From: Ficedula albicollis
Lineage: Eukaryota; Chordata; Aves; Passeriformes; Muscicapidae
DNA: 64,000 bases
Assembly (NCBI RefSeq): GCF_000247815.1
Contig: NC_021680.1
Span: 248,001 to 312,000, forward strand
Direction of reading: 5' to 3'
Each line of letters begins with the position of its first letter. Position 1 is the stretch's first letter. Shown here one piece after another: positions 42,737 through 56,904 of the stretch. Position numbers and translations under genes: made by a program. Under the pieces are notes generated by a model. The model did no database searches, was not told where the DNA came from, and saw nothing but the letters and a program-made list of their open reading frames with translations.

Positions 42737-44470
42737 AAAGGAAAACCAACACTTTCAGGTAACAAAAACTTGAGAGGTACAGCCTGAACACCAAAGGTAT
42801 CCTAGAGGGGCTGTTCCACTTGTGCCCTGTGACACCGACTCCTTATCTTTCCTTCTGGCAGCTCTCACAGAGCTCGGGGACCTTGAGGGAGGGACACAAA
42901 GGGGACTCAGGCTGGTTTCAGCTGAATCCTCCTTGTCTACAGCACTGTCTTTCCTTGCTTTGCATCTCATTTATTACATATTTGGCACCTGCTAAGGGAT
43001 GCTGTCTTGTAGGGAGTGTTTCAGGATCCTCCAGCTAGCATCACTTCTGCCTCACTGTGCCATTACACTCCACTCCTAAAGGAAGATCAGGCCACCAGCC
43101 TCGCCCAAAAAAGCAGCCACCGGTCCCACCCAGCCCTAACCACAGCTCTCGTGATGCTGCTTGGGCAGGAACTCCTGGGCAGCCCCCAAAAATCAGCTCC
43201 CAAAGGAAAACCTGCCTTCAAAAATGCTGTCCTGGGACCGACAAAACTGTACAGGGTCTTGTTTCACTGGTCTCCCTTGGCTGCTGGCTTTCAGACATGA
43301 TTGTCAGGACCTTAAGAGCTGAATCCCTCAGCACAGATGCTAAACTCACAATTTGGGATTCACAAATGCTCAGATTCTGTTAAAAATAAGGGGCTTATCT
43401 GTGTCCCTCAGAAACAGACTGACCACAGTGGATTTATTGTTTCAATCTGCACAAGCACACAGCTGAGCTGGCCCCAATTAGCTGGTGGTTTCTCTTTTGA
43501 ACATGAATTTCTCTGAACCTTTCAAAAAAGTTCTCATTTGAGATTTTCCAAATGAAATGTGGTGCTCTGGGAGGTGGTTTTGGCTTTGGCTGGAAGAAGT
43601 TGTTGTTTAAAGGAAAACCAACACTTTCAGGTAACAAAAACTTGAGAGGTACAGCCTGAACACCAAAGGTATCCTAGAGGGGCTGTTCCACTTGTGCCCT
43701 GTGACACCGACTCCTTATCTTTCCTTCTGGCAGCTCTCACAGAGCTCGGGGACCTTGAGGGAGGGACACAAAGGGGACTCAGGCTGGTTTCAGCTGAATC
43801 CTCCTTGTCTACAGCACTGTCTTTCCTTGCTTTGCATCTCATTTATTACATATTTGGCACCTGCTAAGGGATGCTGTCTTGTAGGGAGTGTTTCAGGATC
43901 CTCCAGCTAGCATCACTTCTGCCTCACTGTGCCATTACACTCCACTCCTAAAGGAAGATCAGGCCACCAGCCTCGCCCAAAAAAGCAGCCACCGGTCCCA
44001 CCCAGCCCTAACCACAGCTCTCGTGATGCTGCTTGGGCAGGAACTCCTGGGCAGCCCCCAAAAATCAGCTCCCAAAGGAAAACCTGCCTTCAAAAATGCT
44101 GTCCTGGGACCGACAAAACTGTACAGGGTCTTGTTTCACTGGTCTCCCTTGGCTGCTGGCTTTCAGACATGATTGTCAGGACCTTAAGAGCTGAATCCCT
44201 CAGCACAGATGCTAAACTCACAATTTGGGATTCACAAATGCTCAGATTCTGTTAAAAATAAGGGGCTTATCTGTGTCCCTCAGAAACAGACTGACCACAG
44301 TGGATTTATTGTTTCAATCTGCACAAGCACACAGCTGAGCTGGCCCCAATTAGCTGGTGGTTTCTCTTTTGAACATGAATTTCTCTGAACCTTTCAAAAA
44401 AGTTCTCATTTGAGATTTTCCAAATGAAATGTGGTGCTCTGGGAGGTGGTTTTGGCTTTGGCTGGAAGAA
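42737..44470. repeat. 872-bp tandem duplication
   Basis: Copy A 42737-43608 and copy B 43609-44470 appear identical by reading, including every open frame shifted by exactly 872. Copy B ends about 10 bases earlier, where it passes from GGAAGAA into an ATT microsatellite, while copy A has GTTGTTGTTTA there. No gene content recognised. Confidence 0.95.
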
Positions 44471-44511
44471 ATTTATTATTATTATTATTATTACTATTAT
44501 TATTATTACTG
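44471..44511. repeat. ATT microsatellite
   Basis: TTA/ATT repeats with one TAC interruption, directly at the right edge of the 872-bp duplication. Confidence 0.9.
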
Positions 44512-45089
44512 GATTTTTGTCCAGTCTGCTGCATCAAAACTGGCTGTTCCTCACATTCCCTCATTCCATGACTCAATAGTGGACAGAAATATCATCAATA
44601 TCCCCACCTTAGAAATCATAGGCTACCACTCAGAGACTCAAATCCCAAACAACCTCTTCTTACCCCCTGCCTGGAGCCAACTGGGAGCATCCCAGATCTG
44701 CTTTTGCTCACAGGGGGAGAAAAGCGAGAGCCACTTCTTAAAGCCTGCTCCCTGTCCTGACCTTCATCTTTACCTAGGTCTTTTTTTGGGGGGCAGCTGC
44801 AGTAAAGGTTACATTGCAACATAAATAAACAGAGCAGCTTTTTTCAGTGTAATTATCCACGTGATGCAGGTTTGCCACTTATCCATAACCATCCTGACAG
44901 CTCATTGTCCAGGCAGGAATACAGGATGCCTATAGTACACGAGACTCCAAAAAAGAAGTAAAAAACCCAAACAACAACTGCCTTAATTTCAGACAAAACA
45001 GGATGTACCGTTTTATTCCTGCACTGAACTGCTTTATATTTATTGCCTCTAAACTTCTGGGTAGGGAAGGAGGGCTGGAACTTCCTTTT

Positions 45090-45242
45090 AAACTTGTAAT
45101 TAATTGTTTGCGGAGTTAAAAAGAACAGGGAGGGGAAAAAAAAAAAACAGCAAAGCCCTTTGAAATAAACTTGTAATTAATTGTTTGCGGAGTTAAAAAG
45201 AACAGGGAGGGAAAAAAAAAAAAACAGCAAAGCCCTTTGAAA
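45090..45242. repeat. 77-bp tandem duplication
   Basis: Copies start at 45090 and 45167 (AAACTTGTAATTAATTG) and each ends CAGCAAAGCCCTTTGAAA. They differ only around the G/A run. Confidence 0.9.
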
Positions 45243-45635
45243 AGTTTCCACTTTAAACTAGAACTGAATGCATTGCAGAGGCCCTGGCTGATTGTTGCTG
45301 GGAAATGTCCAGCTGGGGACGCGTGGCCACCCTGGGCACGCCATGGAAGGAGAAAGTGGAGGTACCTGCCCCTACCCTGATCTAGCAGCACCCAAATCCC
45401 AGGGCCATCTTCCAGCATGGCCATGCAGCTGGTTTTCAAATGCCTTTTCTTTATGGTGTGTGCAATGCTTTTTGTTTTGAGGATGAAGTGATGTCTGTGT
45501 GCTAAATAATGGGGTTTTTCAGTTTCATATTAAAAAAATGGGGGGGAAGGGAAAGTAGAAAAACTGATGTGTTTGGAAGCAGCAGCTCCAAGGGCAGAGG
45601 GGTCATTCAAGGCCACCCACTGCCAGCTGAACTTG

Positions 45636-45825
45636 AGTGCACCATGAGGAGCTTCATTTAGTAAAATCCATGCCGCTGCTCAATTTGGTGTGACATCTCC
45701 CCTTAGAGAGGGGATGAACATGGAGAGCTGAGTGCACCATGAGGAGCTGCATTTAGTAAAATCCATGCCGCTGCTCAATTTGGTGTGACATCTCCCCTTA
45801 GAGAGGGGATGAACATGGAGAGCTG
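45636..45825. repeat. 95-bp tandem duplication
   Basis: Copies start at 45636 and 45731 (AGTGCACCATGAGGAGCT) and differ by one base (TTCATTT versus TGCATTT). Confidence 0.92.
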
Positions 45826-47449
45826 CTTACATGCTGTGGTCCAGGATGAGTGTGAACGACTTGCTGCAAGTATGTGGAGCTACCATTGGGAGGTCAGCTG
45901 TTTTTTGGGTCAAGATATGGGACCAAAAGATAGGGCCAGGGAGGTACTGGGAGACAGGGCTGTGTCTCAGGGAGACACAGGGAGGGCTGTGAAGGATCCT
46001 GCTCAATGAGCTCTTTGTTTTTGGGCAGCCAGTGCTGGCAGAGCCAGGGAAATGCTGACATGGAAACTTGCCTGGGAAGTCCTATGGCCAGGGACGGATG
46101 GCTCCAATTGATGGTAGCTCTGCACAGCAGGGCTTTATGCCACTTGTGTAAGTTTTAATCAACATTGCACATCCAGCGTGAAGTTCTTTAATCCACCCTG
46201 GCTTTGAAAGAGCCGATTTGCAAGGGTGGGGAGCATCTGCCACTCCTCTGCAGTTATGGGAGGCTGTGGGTGGAAAACAAGGTCCTTTTGAGGGATAGCT
46301 TGCAATGGCACCACAAACCGTTGGCATGCAGGGCTTGCCTGGCTGAGCTGGAGGGGTAAAGGCTGCCAGCCTGCCTGTGGGGAAACCAAAACAGAGGGGG
46401 TTGCCTTGGCAATGCTAGCTTGTCCACATCCTGTGGGCTGCGGAGCAACCACAGCGACTGAGGATGGAGGTAGAGTTTGCAGAAAAGCTGCAGTTTACTG
46501 GAAACTGCTATGCTGTGTCACCATGGCAGACGGGAGAGAGCTAGAGGTCATTTTGCTGGTTAAGTTCTTCAGGCTCAACCCTCAACAGGCTCTTATGTCT
46601 TTACAAAGTTCCCTCCAACCTAATGAAGCTCAACCTGCTCCTGCCAGCTGACATGCCACCTGACTCAGGTAGGAGTGGGGCCGCTCTAAGGTGCTTCCTG
46701 CATCCACGGTGAGAGCAGTGGCAGCTCCGGGGGCAACTGACCCGTGGGGTGTGCCCCAAGTATTTCTGGATTGTTTCAACACCGGTGTGCTTTGTGGCCA
46801 GCTACAACCCAGGACTTGTGGAGGTGACATGAAATCAACTGACCTACAGCCACTCCCATTTCCTTAATGCAGATGAGACCGCACTTCGTGTGGTTGATGC
46901 TAAGGAGTGCAAAGCAGGAATCACGTTATTAAACAACCATTTCTGTCTGTTACTGGCTTTATGCCAGCTTTATACCAACTTTCCATTGCAGTGACAGCTG
47001 TGGTTCAGGCAGGGAGAGGCTAATTTTTGCTACAGCCTGTAAGCTCCCTGATCCACCTAGCAGAGACACAGCTATGCTGTCACACGAGTGGCACCTATTT
47101 TCCCTGCTTGCACCTGCAGATGTAAAGAAAAACTGGATGAAACCTGACACCGAGGGTGAATAGTTTCCTTAGCAGGGATTGCACGTTGCTGTTTCGGAAA
47201 TGGTGACTAAGAAGGGTTTTGCCTCCGGTCTCCCAGAACTCGCAGGAGGCTACAGAGACCTTCCTTAAACGTAAAGACAAACACCAAAAGCCACCACCCA
47301 GCAAACACGACCAACTGAAGTTTCATCTCGTTCCCACCACCATCAAACCTTCATGCCAGAAGCCCCGCGTGAATGCTTTCATTCCCTAAAGGGAGTGATT
47401 TGGCAAACTACTGATACGGATGTTGGATAACAGGGTTAAAGTGAAACTA

Positions 47450-47580
47450 TTTTGCAAGCCGCTGCCCGGAGCCCACTCGTCATCACCGTCTGCACACGCG
47501 CGGCTGCCGTCGGCCCCGGATCACCCAGACTGCGGCCAGGAGATCCGCTCTGAGTTTAGGTGAGCGCCGCTGTCAGCCCT
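47450..47580. promoter_or_regulatory. CpG-rich patch, possible promoter
   Basis: A short CpG-dense segment (GCACACGCGCGGCTGCCGTCG and neighbours) in an otherwise CpG-poor area. It could be a distant KIAA0040 promoter or 5' exon on the minus strand. A plus-strand GTGAGC donor-like string at 47560 is also present. Function is inferred from composition only. Confidence 0.3.
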
Positions 47581-47689
47581 GGATGCACTGGGAGCTCCTT
47601 AGAGCCATGCTGGCTGCTCCAAAGGCAGCGAGCAGTGCAGCCTCTCCGGGCGGGCAGCAGTCCCCAGCCACGGCCCTTCCTGGGGTCCA

Positions 47690-47876
47690 TCACGTGTGGT
47701 TTTGGTTACAAAAGGCTCGGGGGGCTGCCAGAGAAGCTGTGGGTGCCCTGGAAGTGTTCAGGGTCACGTTGGACGGGGCTTGGGACAACCTCATCTAGTG
47801 GACGGTGGTCCTGCAAGGGGGTTGGAACGAGGTGGTCTTTAAAAAATCCCTTCCAATCAAACCACTCTAAGATTCT
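47690..47876 (+). mobile_element. CR1 3' fragment
   Basis: A 5'-truncated CR1 in sense orientation, with a CTGCCAGAGAAGCTGTGG region, a TTGGACGGGGCTTGG region and a terminal TCCCTTCCAATCAAAC near an ATTCTGCG end. Confidence 0.8.
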
Positions 47877-48052
47877 GCGGTGTTCAAAACGTGTGGGTGC
47901 AGCTCGGGCGCTCCAAAACCCCGGTGCCAGCAGACTGCCCCAGACACACGTCCCCCGAGAGCTAGTTGCTGCTCATCGCTCTTCCCCCCGCCCCGGGCTC
48001 CGCGGAGCAGATGATGCGGCCTTAAAAACAAACAAACAAAAAAAAAGCCTAA

Positions 48053-48915
<863 letters not shown>

Positions 48916-49061
48916 GGGGCACAAACCGACCCCGAACCTGCTGTGGGGGAGAGGGAGGGAGCCAAGTGTTTGGCTCGCCTGGCTTTGGTGAAGCCCAGAT
49001 TTTCCCAGAAGCGTTTCTGGGAGACAGCAGGGAGAGGCTGCAGGGTGATGATGCCGCTGCT

Positions 49062-49147
<86 letters not shown>
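49062..49147 (+). repeat. Poly-G run of 86 flanked by a 13-bp direct repeat
   Basis: 86 Gs lie between two copies of GATGCCGCTGCTG; the first G of the right-hand copy overlaps the run. The arrangement looks like a duplicated site with a homopolymer between the copies. Confidence 0.95.
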
Positions 49148-49148
<1 letters not shown>

Positions 49149-49429
49149 TGCCGCTGCTGTGGTGGGGAGGGCAGGGTAGAGCTCCAGTTCCCTAAGAGCA
49201 GTGCCAGGAATACCATCCTGGAGCCCCTCCCCACTGCCACCCTGCTCCCTCTCACCTCCACCCAGCACCCCATCACCAGCACCCTGCATGGTGTTCCTCT
49301 TGCACTGCCCTGACGCCCACCCTCCGTCCCTGGAAAGGGGACACTGCAAACAAGCAGGAGGTGATGGAGCACCCCCAGGGACTGCCCCTGGTCCATGCAG
49401 CATCCAGGAGCGTTATGGGTGCTGTACAG

Positions 49430-49569
49430 CCATGGATAATGATGGGTGTTTCAACCTGGGAAGGCACTCCTGGCTCTGCCGGGTTTGGTGATGGCTTTGG
49501 CATTGCTGGGTTAACGGTTGGACTGGATGATCTCAGAGGGCTTTTTCAACTTAAATGATTCTGTGATTC
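49430..49569 (+). mobile_element. CR1 3' end fragment
   Basis: Contains TTGGACTGGATGATCTCAGA and TTTTTCAACTTAAATGATTC, the sense CR1 3' terminus, ending in TGATTCTGTGATTC repeats. Confidence 0.85.
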
Positions 49570-52500
49570 AATATTTTCAAACTGTGATCCGAGTTCCATT
49601 GGGATTGCCACCCCCACCCTTCACTTGCTACATTCTCTCACACTTATTTATTTTTTAACACCGTGGCAGTGATATCCAGGAATTGCTGAATCCTGTCTGC
49701 TTTCCAGTCCAGGGCTCTATGGCCTCCACACGGTGTTGTGATGCTGACAGCTGGGCAAGCTGCGACTACGAAAATGTTCTGCTGGAATTTTTCTGGTCGG
49801 ATCGAGTCGTGTTGGATTGCAAAATCTACATTTGCCCTCCTTGCCCTCCATGCTCCAGAGCCAGTGGCTTGGCTTTACTGCTTCAGCCTTGGTGCTGACT
49901 TGAGCTGGGCTAGCCAGGGCTATGTGACCCTTCAAGGCTCCTGGAGAACAGCCTCACTGTCCCAGTGCTGTGCCTTGGCAGCACCAGGAGCAATGCAGTG
50001 CTGGGAATAGAGAGGAGGGTGGAGGGATGGAGGTAAGTTGGCTGCCGGCCTTTGCTGCCCTACTGCTGCCTTCACCCCAGTGCTAGGGTCAGAGAGGTGA
50101 GAGATCATCAGAAGTACACATTGTAGCCTACAGCTCGTGCTAAGTGCCTCCTCATAGCCTTGGGGAAGGTGTTTATGTTCTGTGGGAAACACCAAGCAAT
50201 TTTTCCTTAAAGATTTGCTGCTTAATGCTAGGAACTTTTCCCTTGGTTTTGTGCTGCAGGATGAAGATCCCTGGGCTTTGAATCATGAGGCTCACAGCAT
50301 CCCAGCTTCTCATATCCCAGTTTACCCTATCCTGACTCATTCCATCCCATCTCTCCATGTCCCAGCTCACCCCATCCTGTATCTCCTTTGTTCCCTGACC
50401 CTATCCCAGCCCCCTGTGTCCTAGCTCACTGCTTCCCAGTTTACCCCCCTCACTGAGCTGCAGCCGTTCCCTCTTTTGTGGGTAACAAATCCACCTATGA
50501 AAACATCCTTCCCAGGGCACACAGAAGCCACCTGGGTGCTGACATTCACCTGAGGGCTACCTGACCACTCTACAACACAACCTTTGAACCCCCTGTAATA
50601 GGACTGATTAAAAATATTTATTATCAGAGCTCTCTGGGGGTGAGCACATCTGAAAATATTAGGCTTCAGGGTGCCTGTCCCTGAGCCTGGGAAAGTGAAA
50701 GCCTAGCCTGTCCCTGGCACCTGGGATATTTGCTTAATTCCCTGGGCAAACAGCCTCACTGAGGCTCCACACTTTTGTATCACTAATTTAATTTGGCAGA
50801 GGCCTTGACAAGGGAGGAGCTGCTGGCCTTGCACCTTCCCTGGATTTCTGGGGCCCCCCTGAACACAGTGCCATGGCAGCCTCTTGGCTTCAGGCAGGAG
50901 TGCTGTGGTGATGTGGCAGAGGTGGTGGACACTGCTAATGCTGATGTCTTGGAATGCTGCTACCTGTGAAGGAGAGTCTTGATGCCATCGAGGGTGGTGA
51001 TGCCATTAAACTGAGCTGCGAAGCATCAGATAACTTTAAGAAACCTAGAATTAATGCAAGAATATACAAATATAATCAGTCCCCTGCTCTGTCTAAGCCA
51101 GCATCCACCTCCCCATAGTTGACCTGTAAAGGTCCCTTCCAACTCCAACTCAAATTCCATAGTGGTCTATAGGAGATGTTTTGAATTAATCTGAACAGCA
51201 TGTGATGCTAGATCCTGTGGATGTCTCCTGCAGCAAGGTGTGCCAAGGTTCCTTCCCATGCTGCATGAAAAAAAGGTACATTTGCACGGATTTTTGTTTG
51301 GACTGCAGCATATCTGGGATCCAAGGCATCATGCTTTGTTCCTCAGAAACTTTAATGGGCGAGAGGAAGCCGTGACTCAGCTGCTGATGAATCACTGCAG
51401 CTCCAGATTGTCTCCCTGCTTGCTGCTGCCCCTCAAGCACAGGAACTGAGTGAGCCCATGCCAGGCAAGCTCTTGTCACCTCATGGTATGTCAGTCTGAG
51501 CCCAGGCCTGCGACCAGCTGGAAATCAAATCCCACCTCCAGCTCCTGTTTTCCATCCATCCTTCCCAAAATCCTTATTTCCATGTGGTATCAAAGCTTTT
51601 CCCATGCCAAAAAGTGCCCTGATAACTTCAACTACCTCCTAAGACTCCCTCAACCCCTAATTTGATTTTGAAAACACATTTTACACTGAAGATAGAAATA
51701 CCCTCTTGCTTCCCCCTTGTTTCATTGGATTCATCTACCTTTGTCACCAGTTTGCCCTGTTACACAGCTGTGGGCTTTACTCCTTGATAACACCCAGCTG
51801 GTACCCAGGGTCAGTTTATTTGAGGTTTTCCTGGCATGGTGGGAGTGGTAGAGTGACTGCAGACACCATCACACCTTTCTTTCCCAGCTGCTTCCTCTGC
51901 TTTCTGGTGGTGATTTCTATTTGCAGACACTAGTTTGGCTTAAAGTAAGCAATGGAAAACTCTGCTCCCAGAGAAACATTCCTCTCATTTTTCCCCCATG
52001 CTTCTGCCTTTTCCCCTCCCTCTCCCACTCCCACAGAAAAAGCCTGCAGTTTAAACACCAAAAATAACACATGCCTTGGTTGTAGTCTGGATAAAAATAG
52101 CAGCTCTTGGTATTTAGCAGCAGCAATGGGTTTTCTGGCTTTGGAGGAAAATGAGGAGGAGGGATGGGATGGCATGGTGACCGTGACTCTTGACAAGTGG
52201 AGGACAAACACAAAGCTGGTGTTCTGGGAGAAGCTGCTTCATCTCCTGCTCTCTCTCGTTTGGTACCAGCTGGGCTCTGTCCCCTCCAGGAAGGGGGAGC
52301 TCTGAGGGTAGGTTGGGCTCAGGTGTCCCACTCCCACCTTGGGCTGTTCCAGTGCTGCCCTTAAGTGTTTGGGCTAGGTCCCTTGCAGGCTGTGCTGGGG
52401 GCAAATGCTGCTCTTAGGGAAAATGCTCCAAAGCTGGTGAGTTTTTGGAGTGCCTCATGCCCACCCATCACTTGTGAGGCTTTGCAGCTGGGCTTGCCGA

Positions 52501-54400
52501 GGTGGGTCATGGTTTTCAGGATCATCCCTCCCTGGTGCTTAGACAAGAAGAATGCTGAGGCAGGGAGTGAGGTGGGGTCCGCAGATGTCTCCTCAAATAC
52601 TGCTAGATGCTTGTGTAGAGAAAACTGTGGTGTCAGGGACCTCTGTGCAGGTGAGGAGGAGGAGGGTGGTATGTGTCTGCTTGGGACAGAGCTCAGTGTT
52701 TGGGATGTTTAGAGCTGATTGTTTTGTGCGTGTGAGCCTTCAGGAACTCCTTCCTGAGGAAATCCTACAGGCAGCATTGGTGGCAGGCAAGGGGGAGAGG
52801 AGACACACTAGGAGGTGGGGAAAGCGCCCGGGCTGGGCGAGTCCCGGCAGTGTGACGTGGTGCCTTCCCGTTTGGAAGCATTCAAGGATCAGTTCTGTGA
52901 AAGCCAGGGAAGGAAAACCTGTTGATGAATGGGGGTGCTCCTTCCCCCAGCATGGAAACGGGGTCGCACCAGCATCCAAGGGCTGGATTTGTGAAATGTG
53001 TGAACCGGAGGGGGAGTGATACTGGGCACAGTCGGGTGCCCCCAAGGACCAGCATATGCCCCTAGCATTTGCCTTCTCCAGCCATCTCCAGGGGTTTCCC
53101 ATGCTACACAGGTGTCGGGTCTGATCTGCCAAGGTTGATTTTTAGGTGAAAAACCAGTTGTGCCAGCCATCCCCTCTCTCACAGTCCTTCCTTTGGCTGA
53201 GCCCCGTGCTGCTGAGGAGCGATCAGACAGCGGCCATCCCTCAGTGCTGGTTTCCCCCAGAGCCAAACTGAGGTGGGCAGGGAGAGCCAATCCTGCTTTT
53301 TAATGATCTGCAGATGCCAAATTAGTAGCAGTATTTTGATTGTTTTCATTATTTGTCCCCCGTCCATAAGCCACTCCCGAGGGGGAAGCTGTTCTCAGAG
53401 ATCTGTCGTGAGCTGCTGTCCCTTGGCTCAGGATCACATGAGGATTTTGGCCGGTGGTAGTGGAGCCATTGGAATGTTCTGCGCTGCCCTTGGGGCGTAG
53501 CTCCTGCCTGGGGGTGGGACTATCTGACCTTTGCTCTTCGCAGTTCAAAGTCTTCCTGGTCCTCATCTTGTTTGCTGCCAGGGGCTCCGTGGGGAGGATG
53601 CAGCTGGGTGTCACGGCTAGGGCAGGGCTGCTTGCTGGGAGCTCACCCACCCGCCGGGAGGGAACCGAGAGAGAAATGCAAATTGCGGTGGGTGAAAGAG
53701 GGGAAAAAACAACCATGACCTTTCTCCTGGGTGTGTTTTCTCTCCTTCTGCCCTTCTGCAAGGGAGAGAATTTTGAGGGGCAAAATCCCCCTCAGACAGG
53801 GAGCAGAGGCAGCCTTGTGTTGTGACTGGGGAACCAATCCAAGGCGTGAACAGGGAGATGACACCTGGTTTTGTCCTGGCTCGAGTGCAGCCAGAGGGCA
53901 TTGGACCAGGAGCAGGGACAGACGCTGTCTCCAGGAGTGGGGAAACAGAACTGCCCTGATGCTCCTCCAGCCCCATTCCCTCTGCTGATCCTCTTCCAAG
54001 TGCTCATTTCCAATTTTCCTTCTGAAATTCTTAGAGGGAGAATTTCCTACCTCATCCTACTCCATCTCTTACTTTTAAGGAGGATTTTTCTCATAACTGT
54101 TTGCAGAATTACTTCCTTCAACCCCCTCTTCTGTTGTGACATCAACAAATGCAGGGGACAGCATGGGGACAAAGGCCTGTTGTAGTGAACAGAGGCAGTT
54201 TGTGTCCCCACCCTGTCCTGGTCAGAAGCCTCGCCAGGCCCTGGTCCCTGTGGAGGAGCCATGCCAAGGAGATGGTCTGGGTGGGAGCAAGAGGATTAGC
54301 CATGCTGCTGGGAGAAACCTGCTACAGGATTGCTGCATCCTTTGATATTCCTACTGATAGCAGAAAGAGTCCAAAAATACTGGGAAGGGAGAGAAGTGCT
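49570..54400. other. Intergenic, no gene seen
   Basis: No recognised exon. Around 50296-50447 lies a loose degenerate repeat based on ATCCCAGCTCACCCCATCC-like words. A short CR1-like tail (GGTCCCTTCCAACTC) is present near 51128-51150. Confidence 0.5.
50296..50447. repeat. Degenerate CCCA/ATCCC-type minisatellite
   Basis: Imperfect repeats of a roughly 20-base word such as CATCCCAGCTCACC or CCATCCCATCT. Unit boundaries are not strict. Confidence 0.55.
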
Positions 54401-54404
54401 GCTA

Positions 54405-54668
54405 TAAGAACAAGGGCAGGATGGCATGACAGAGGGCAGGGTTAGAAGGGATATCGGAAGAAATCCTTCTCTGTGAGCATGGTATGGCCCTGGCACAGGT
54501 TGCCTAGAAAAGCTCTGGATGCCCCATCCATGGAAGTGTCCAAGGCCAGACTGGACGGGGCTTGGAGCAAGCTGGTCTAGTGGAAGCAGTCGCTGCCCGT
54601 GGCAGAGGGGTTGGAACTAGATGATCTTTCCAGGTCCTTCCCAACCCATTCTAGGATTGATTCTGTGC
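54405..54668 (+). mobile_element. CR1 3' fragment
   Basis: A sense CR1 tail with GGCACAGGTTGCCTAGA, TCCATGGAAGTGTCCAAGG, GGTTGGAACTAGATGATCTT and TCCTTCCCAACCCATTC blocks before a TTGATTCTGTG end. Confidence 0.88.
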
Positions 54669-56900
54669 TTGTTGAAACAAGATGCAAGCAGAAAAATTGC
54701 TGGTTATAGTGCAGGGAAGGGGAATAAGCCTGGAGGCTGCTATTCACAGCATTCCTCATCCCAGGGAGAGGGGACACATCAATAAAATTTAAAATCCCTG
54801 CATTTAGATTTGATGAAAAGAGATAATTTATCATTTTTTTACACTCTACATAACTAAACATTAGAGCCTATAGCCCCAGGAGTTAAAAATATAAAAATGG
54901 AAAAGAGAGTTTTAAAAGGGATGATGAACACATGCCGTCTTATGAGGGGAAATTAAAAGCTGAGAATGTTGAAGATGGTGCTATAAAAATCACATCTCCT
55001 AAGCCATAAAGCAGCTGTGAATCTATGGCACAAAGCTGCCTCTTCATTGACCTGCTCCAGCCTTGCTCTTGGAGGCAATGCACTTCCTCCTGCTGCACTC
55101 TGTGCTCCTGGGCCAGCATTTCCTTCGCATTTTTTTTTGGGCTGAGGCTGCAGGATGTGTTGTTGGGAATGTGTTGCTTGAGCTCTGGGTTTGGAATGGG
55201 TGCCCGAGGTCCTTGCTGAGGACCTTTGTACACCCTCCTAATGTTTGCTGTTGGAACAATGTTCCTGAGCATCACTCATGCAGAAAGGGGACTTTGGTAA
55301 GAGGGCTGTGATGAAATATCTCTGTGTAAAGTGCAGATGGGGGGCTGTGGTGGCTGGAAGTGCCTGAAGAGGAGTGTGGCATGCCTGGGAAGGCATGCTT
55401 CTTGGAGCAGCTGGAAATATGAGATTCCACCACATGTAGGACCGTGTCTAGATTATGGTGATGGCTCTGGGCTGTGCAAGGGCAGTGGGGACCACAGCAA
55501 TGAGGGTGGTGGGCATATGTGACAGGGCAGGAGCTTGCCAGGGTTTAGTGTGATGGGGCAAAACACTTCCCGGGCTTAAATCAAAACTTGTAGTGTGTAG
55601 AAAGGGGGTTTCTGCCATCCCTCACTCCCTTCCCATCTGAAACATGGAGTTGGGCCTTGACTGTGATGCTGGGAGGTGGTTGTCATCCAGAGGGATGCTG
55701 CAGCTCCCCATGTACCTGCCTTCTCTAGGTACCAACCTCTGAGTGATACCTACCTCTTGCTATTGGTTTTTGCAATAGGAAGACTTTGTTTCCTTCCCAT
55801 GAGCTTTTTGGGGGGTTCTCTGCAAGAAATGGAGGCCCTGGGGGCCTCACTTGACCCCAGACATGCTGAATGGGGAGGTACAGTGAAAGGTTTTGCCTTT
55901 CTCTTAGAGACCATAAATGAAACACCCTGGACTGTGTCAACTGCTTGGCCAAGCATGGTGAGACTGGGATACCATCACAGGTTGGTGAGACAAATACCAG
56001 CACAGATAACCCTTCCTCCCCATCCCAAACACATCTCTATCCCTCAGCTCCTCCATGCACAAGTCTTGCATGAAGGGTCTTCTATGACACTGACTACCTT
56101 TAGACCCAAAAAACGTTCATTTATTCCAGACAGTTGAGTCCATCAGGCTTCACGCTTTGCTTTTGGTGTACTAAAGGTCATGGCCAAGGTGGGACATTCC
56201 CTCTCTCACAACTTCCTTCTTTTTGTCTCATGAATCCGAGCAAGAAAGAGAAGTTGAGAAGTTGCCACCAAGAAAACTGCCCTGTTTTGTCTCTCTGAAG
56301 TCAAATTTAGAAAATATTGAAGTGGTCTGGCAGAAGAGCTTCTTTCGAGCTTTCTCATAGTGTCTGGCTACGTGTTGAATGTGAAAACTTTAAACAAAGA
56401 GGTTTGGGTAAAGTCTTGCTGTGAAATAAGAGAAGAATTTCAAAATCTTCTGAAGTTTATATTTGTCCTAGAGAGTTTTGCTGATCAGTGCTGGCATTTT
56501 GCTTGGTTTTTTTGTTTGGTTGTTTTGTTTGGTGTTTTTGTTTTCCACTGGGAGTCTATGCTGCTGGAACGAGCCTTCCAATCTGTTTTTTGGTGGGGTT
56601 TCCATCATGTTGGGAATAGATTGCTGTTTAAATCAGGCAAATGGTTTTCACTGGAGATTTTGGGGTTGTTTCCCTTTGCTCCCAAGCATTCATACTACAG
56701 CTTTGCTTTCTCTGGCTGCAAATTGCAGAGCCAAGAGCCTCTAGCTCATGAGAGCAGCTAAATTTATTGCAAAACATCTCATGCTGGGCTGAGGCCAAAG
56801 CGCAAGCTCCCTGCCTTCCTGTGGTTAGCAGACTGACCGTGCTGCCCTGGCTTCATGGCCACGTTAGTGCTATTTATTTTAACAGCATAGTTGGGCCAGG
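54669..56900. other. Intergenic, no gene seen
   Basis: No exon, RNA or repeat recognised. The open frames are short and unconserved. Confidence 0.5.
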
Positions 56901-56904
56901 GGGC

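Noticed and set aside
42755..44255. Paired identical open frames of 71-108 codons
   Set aside because: They come from the 872-bp duplication and show no domain, splice context or codon conservation.
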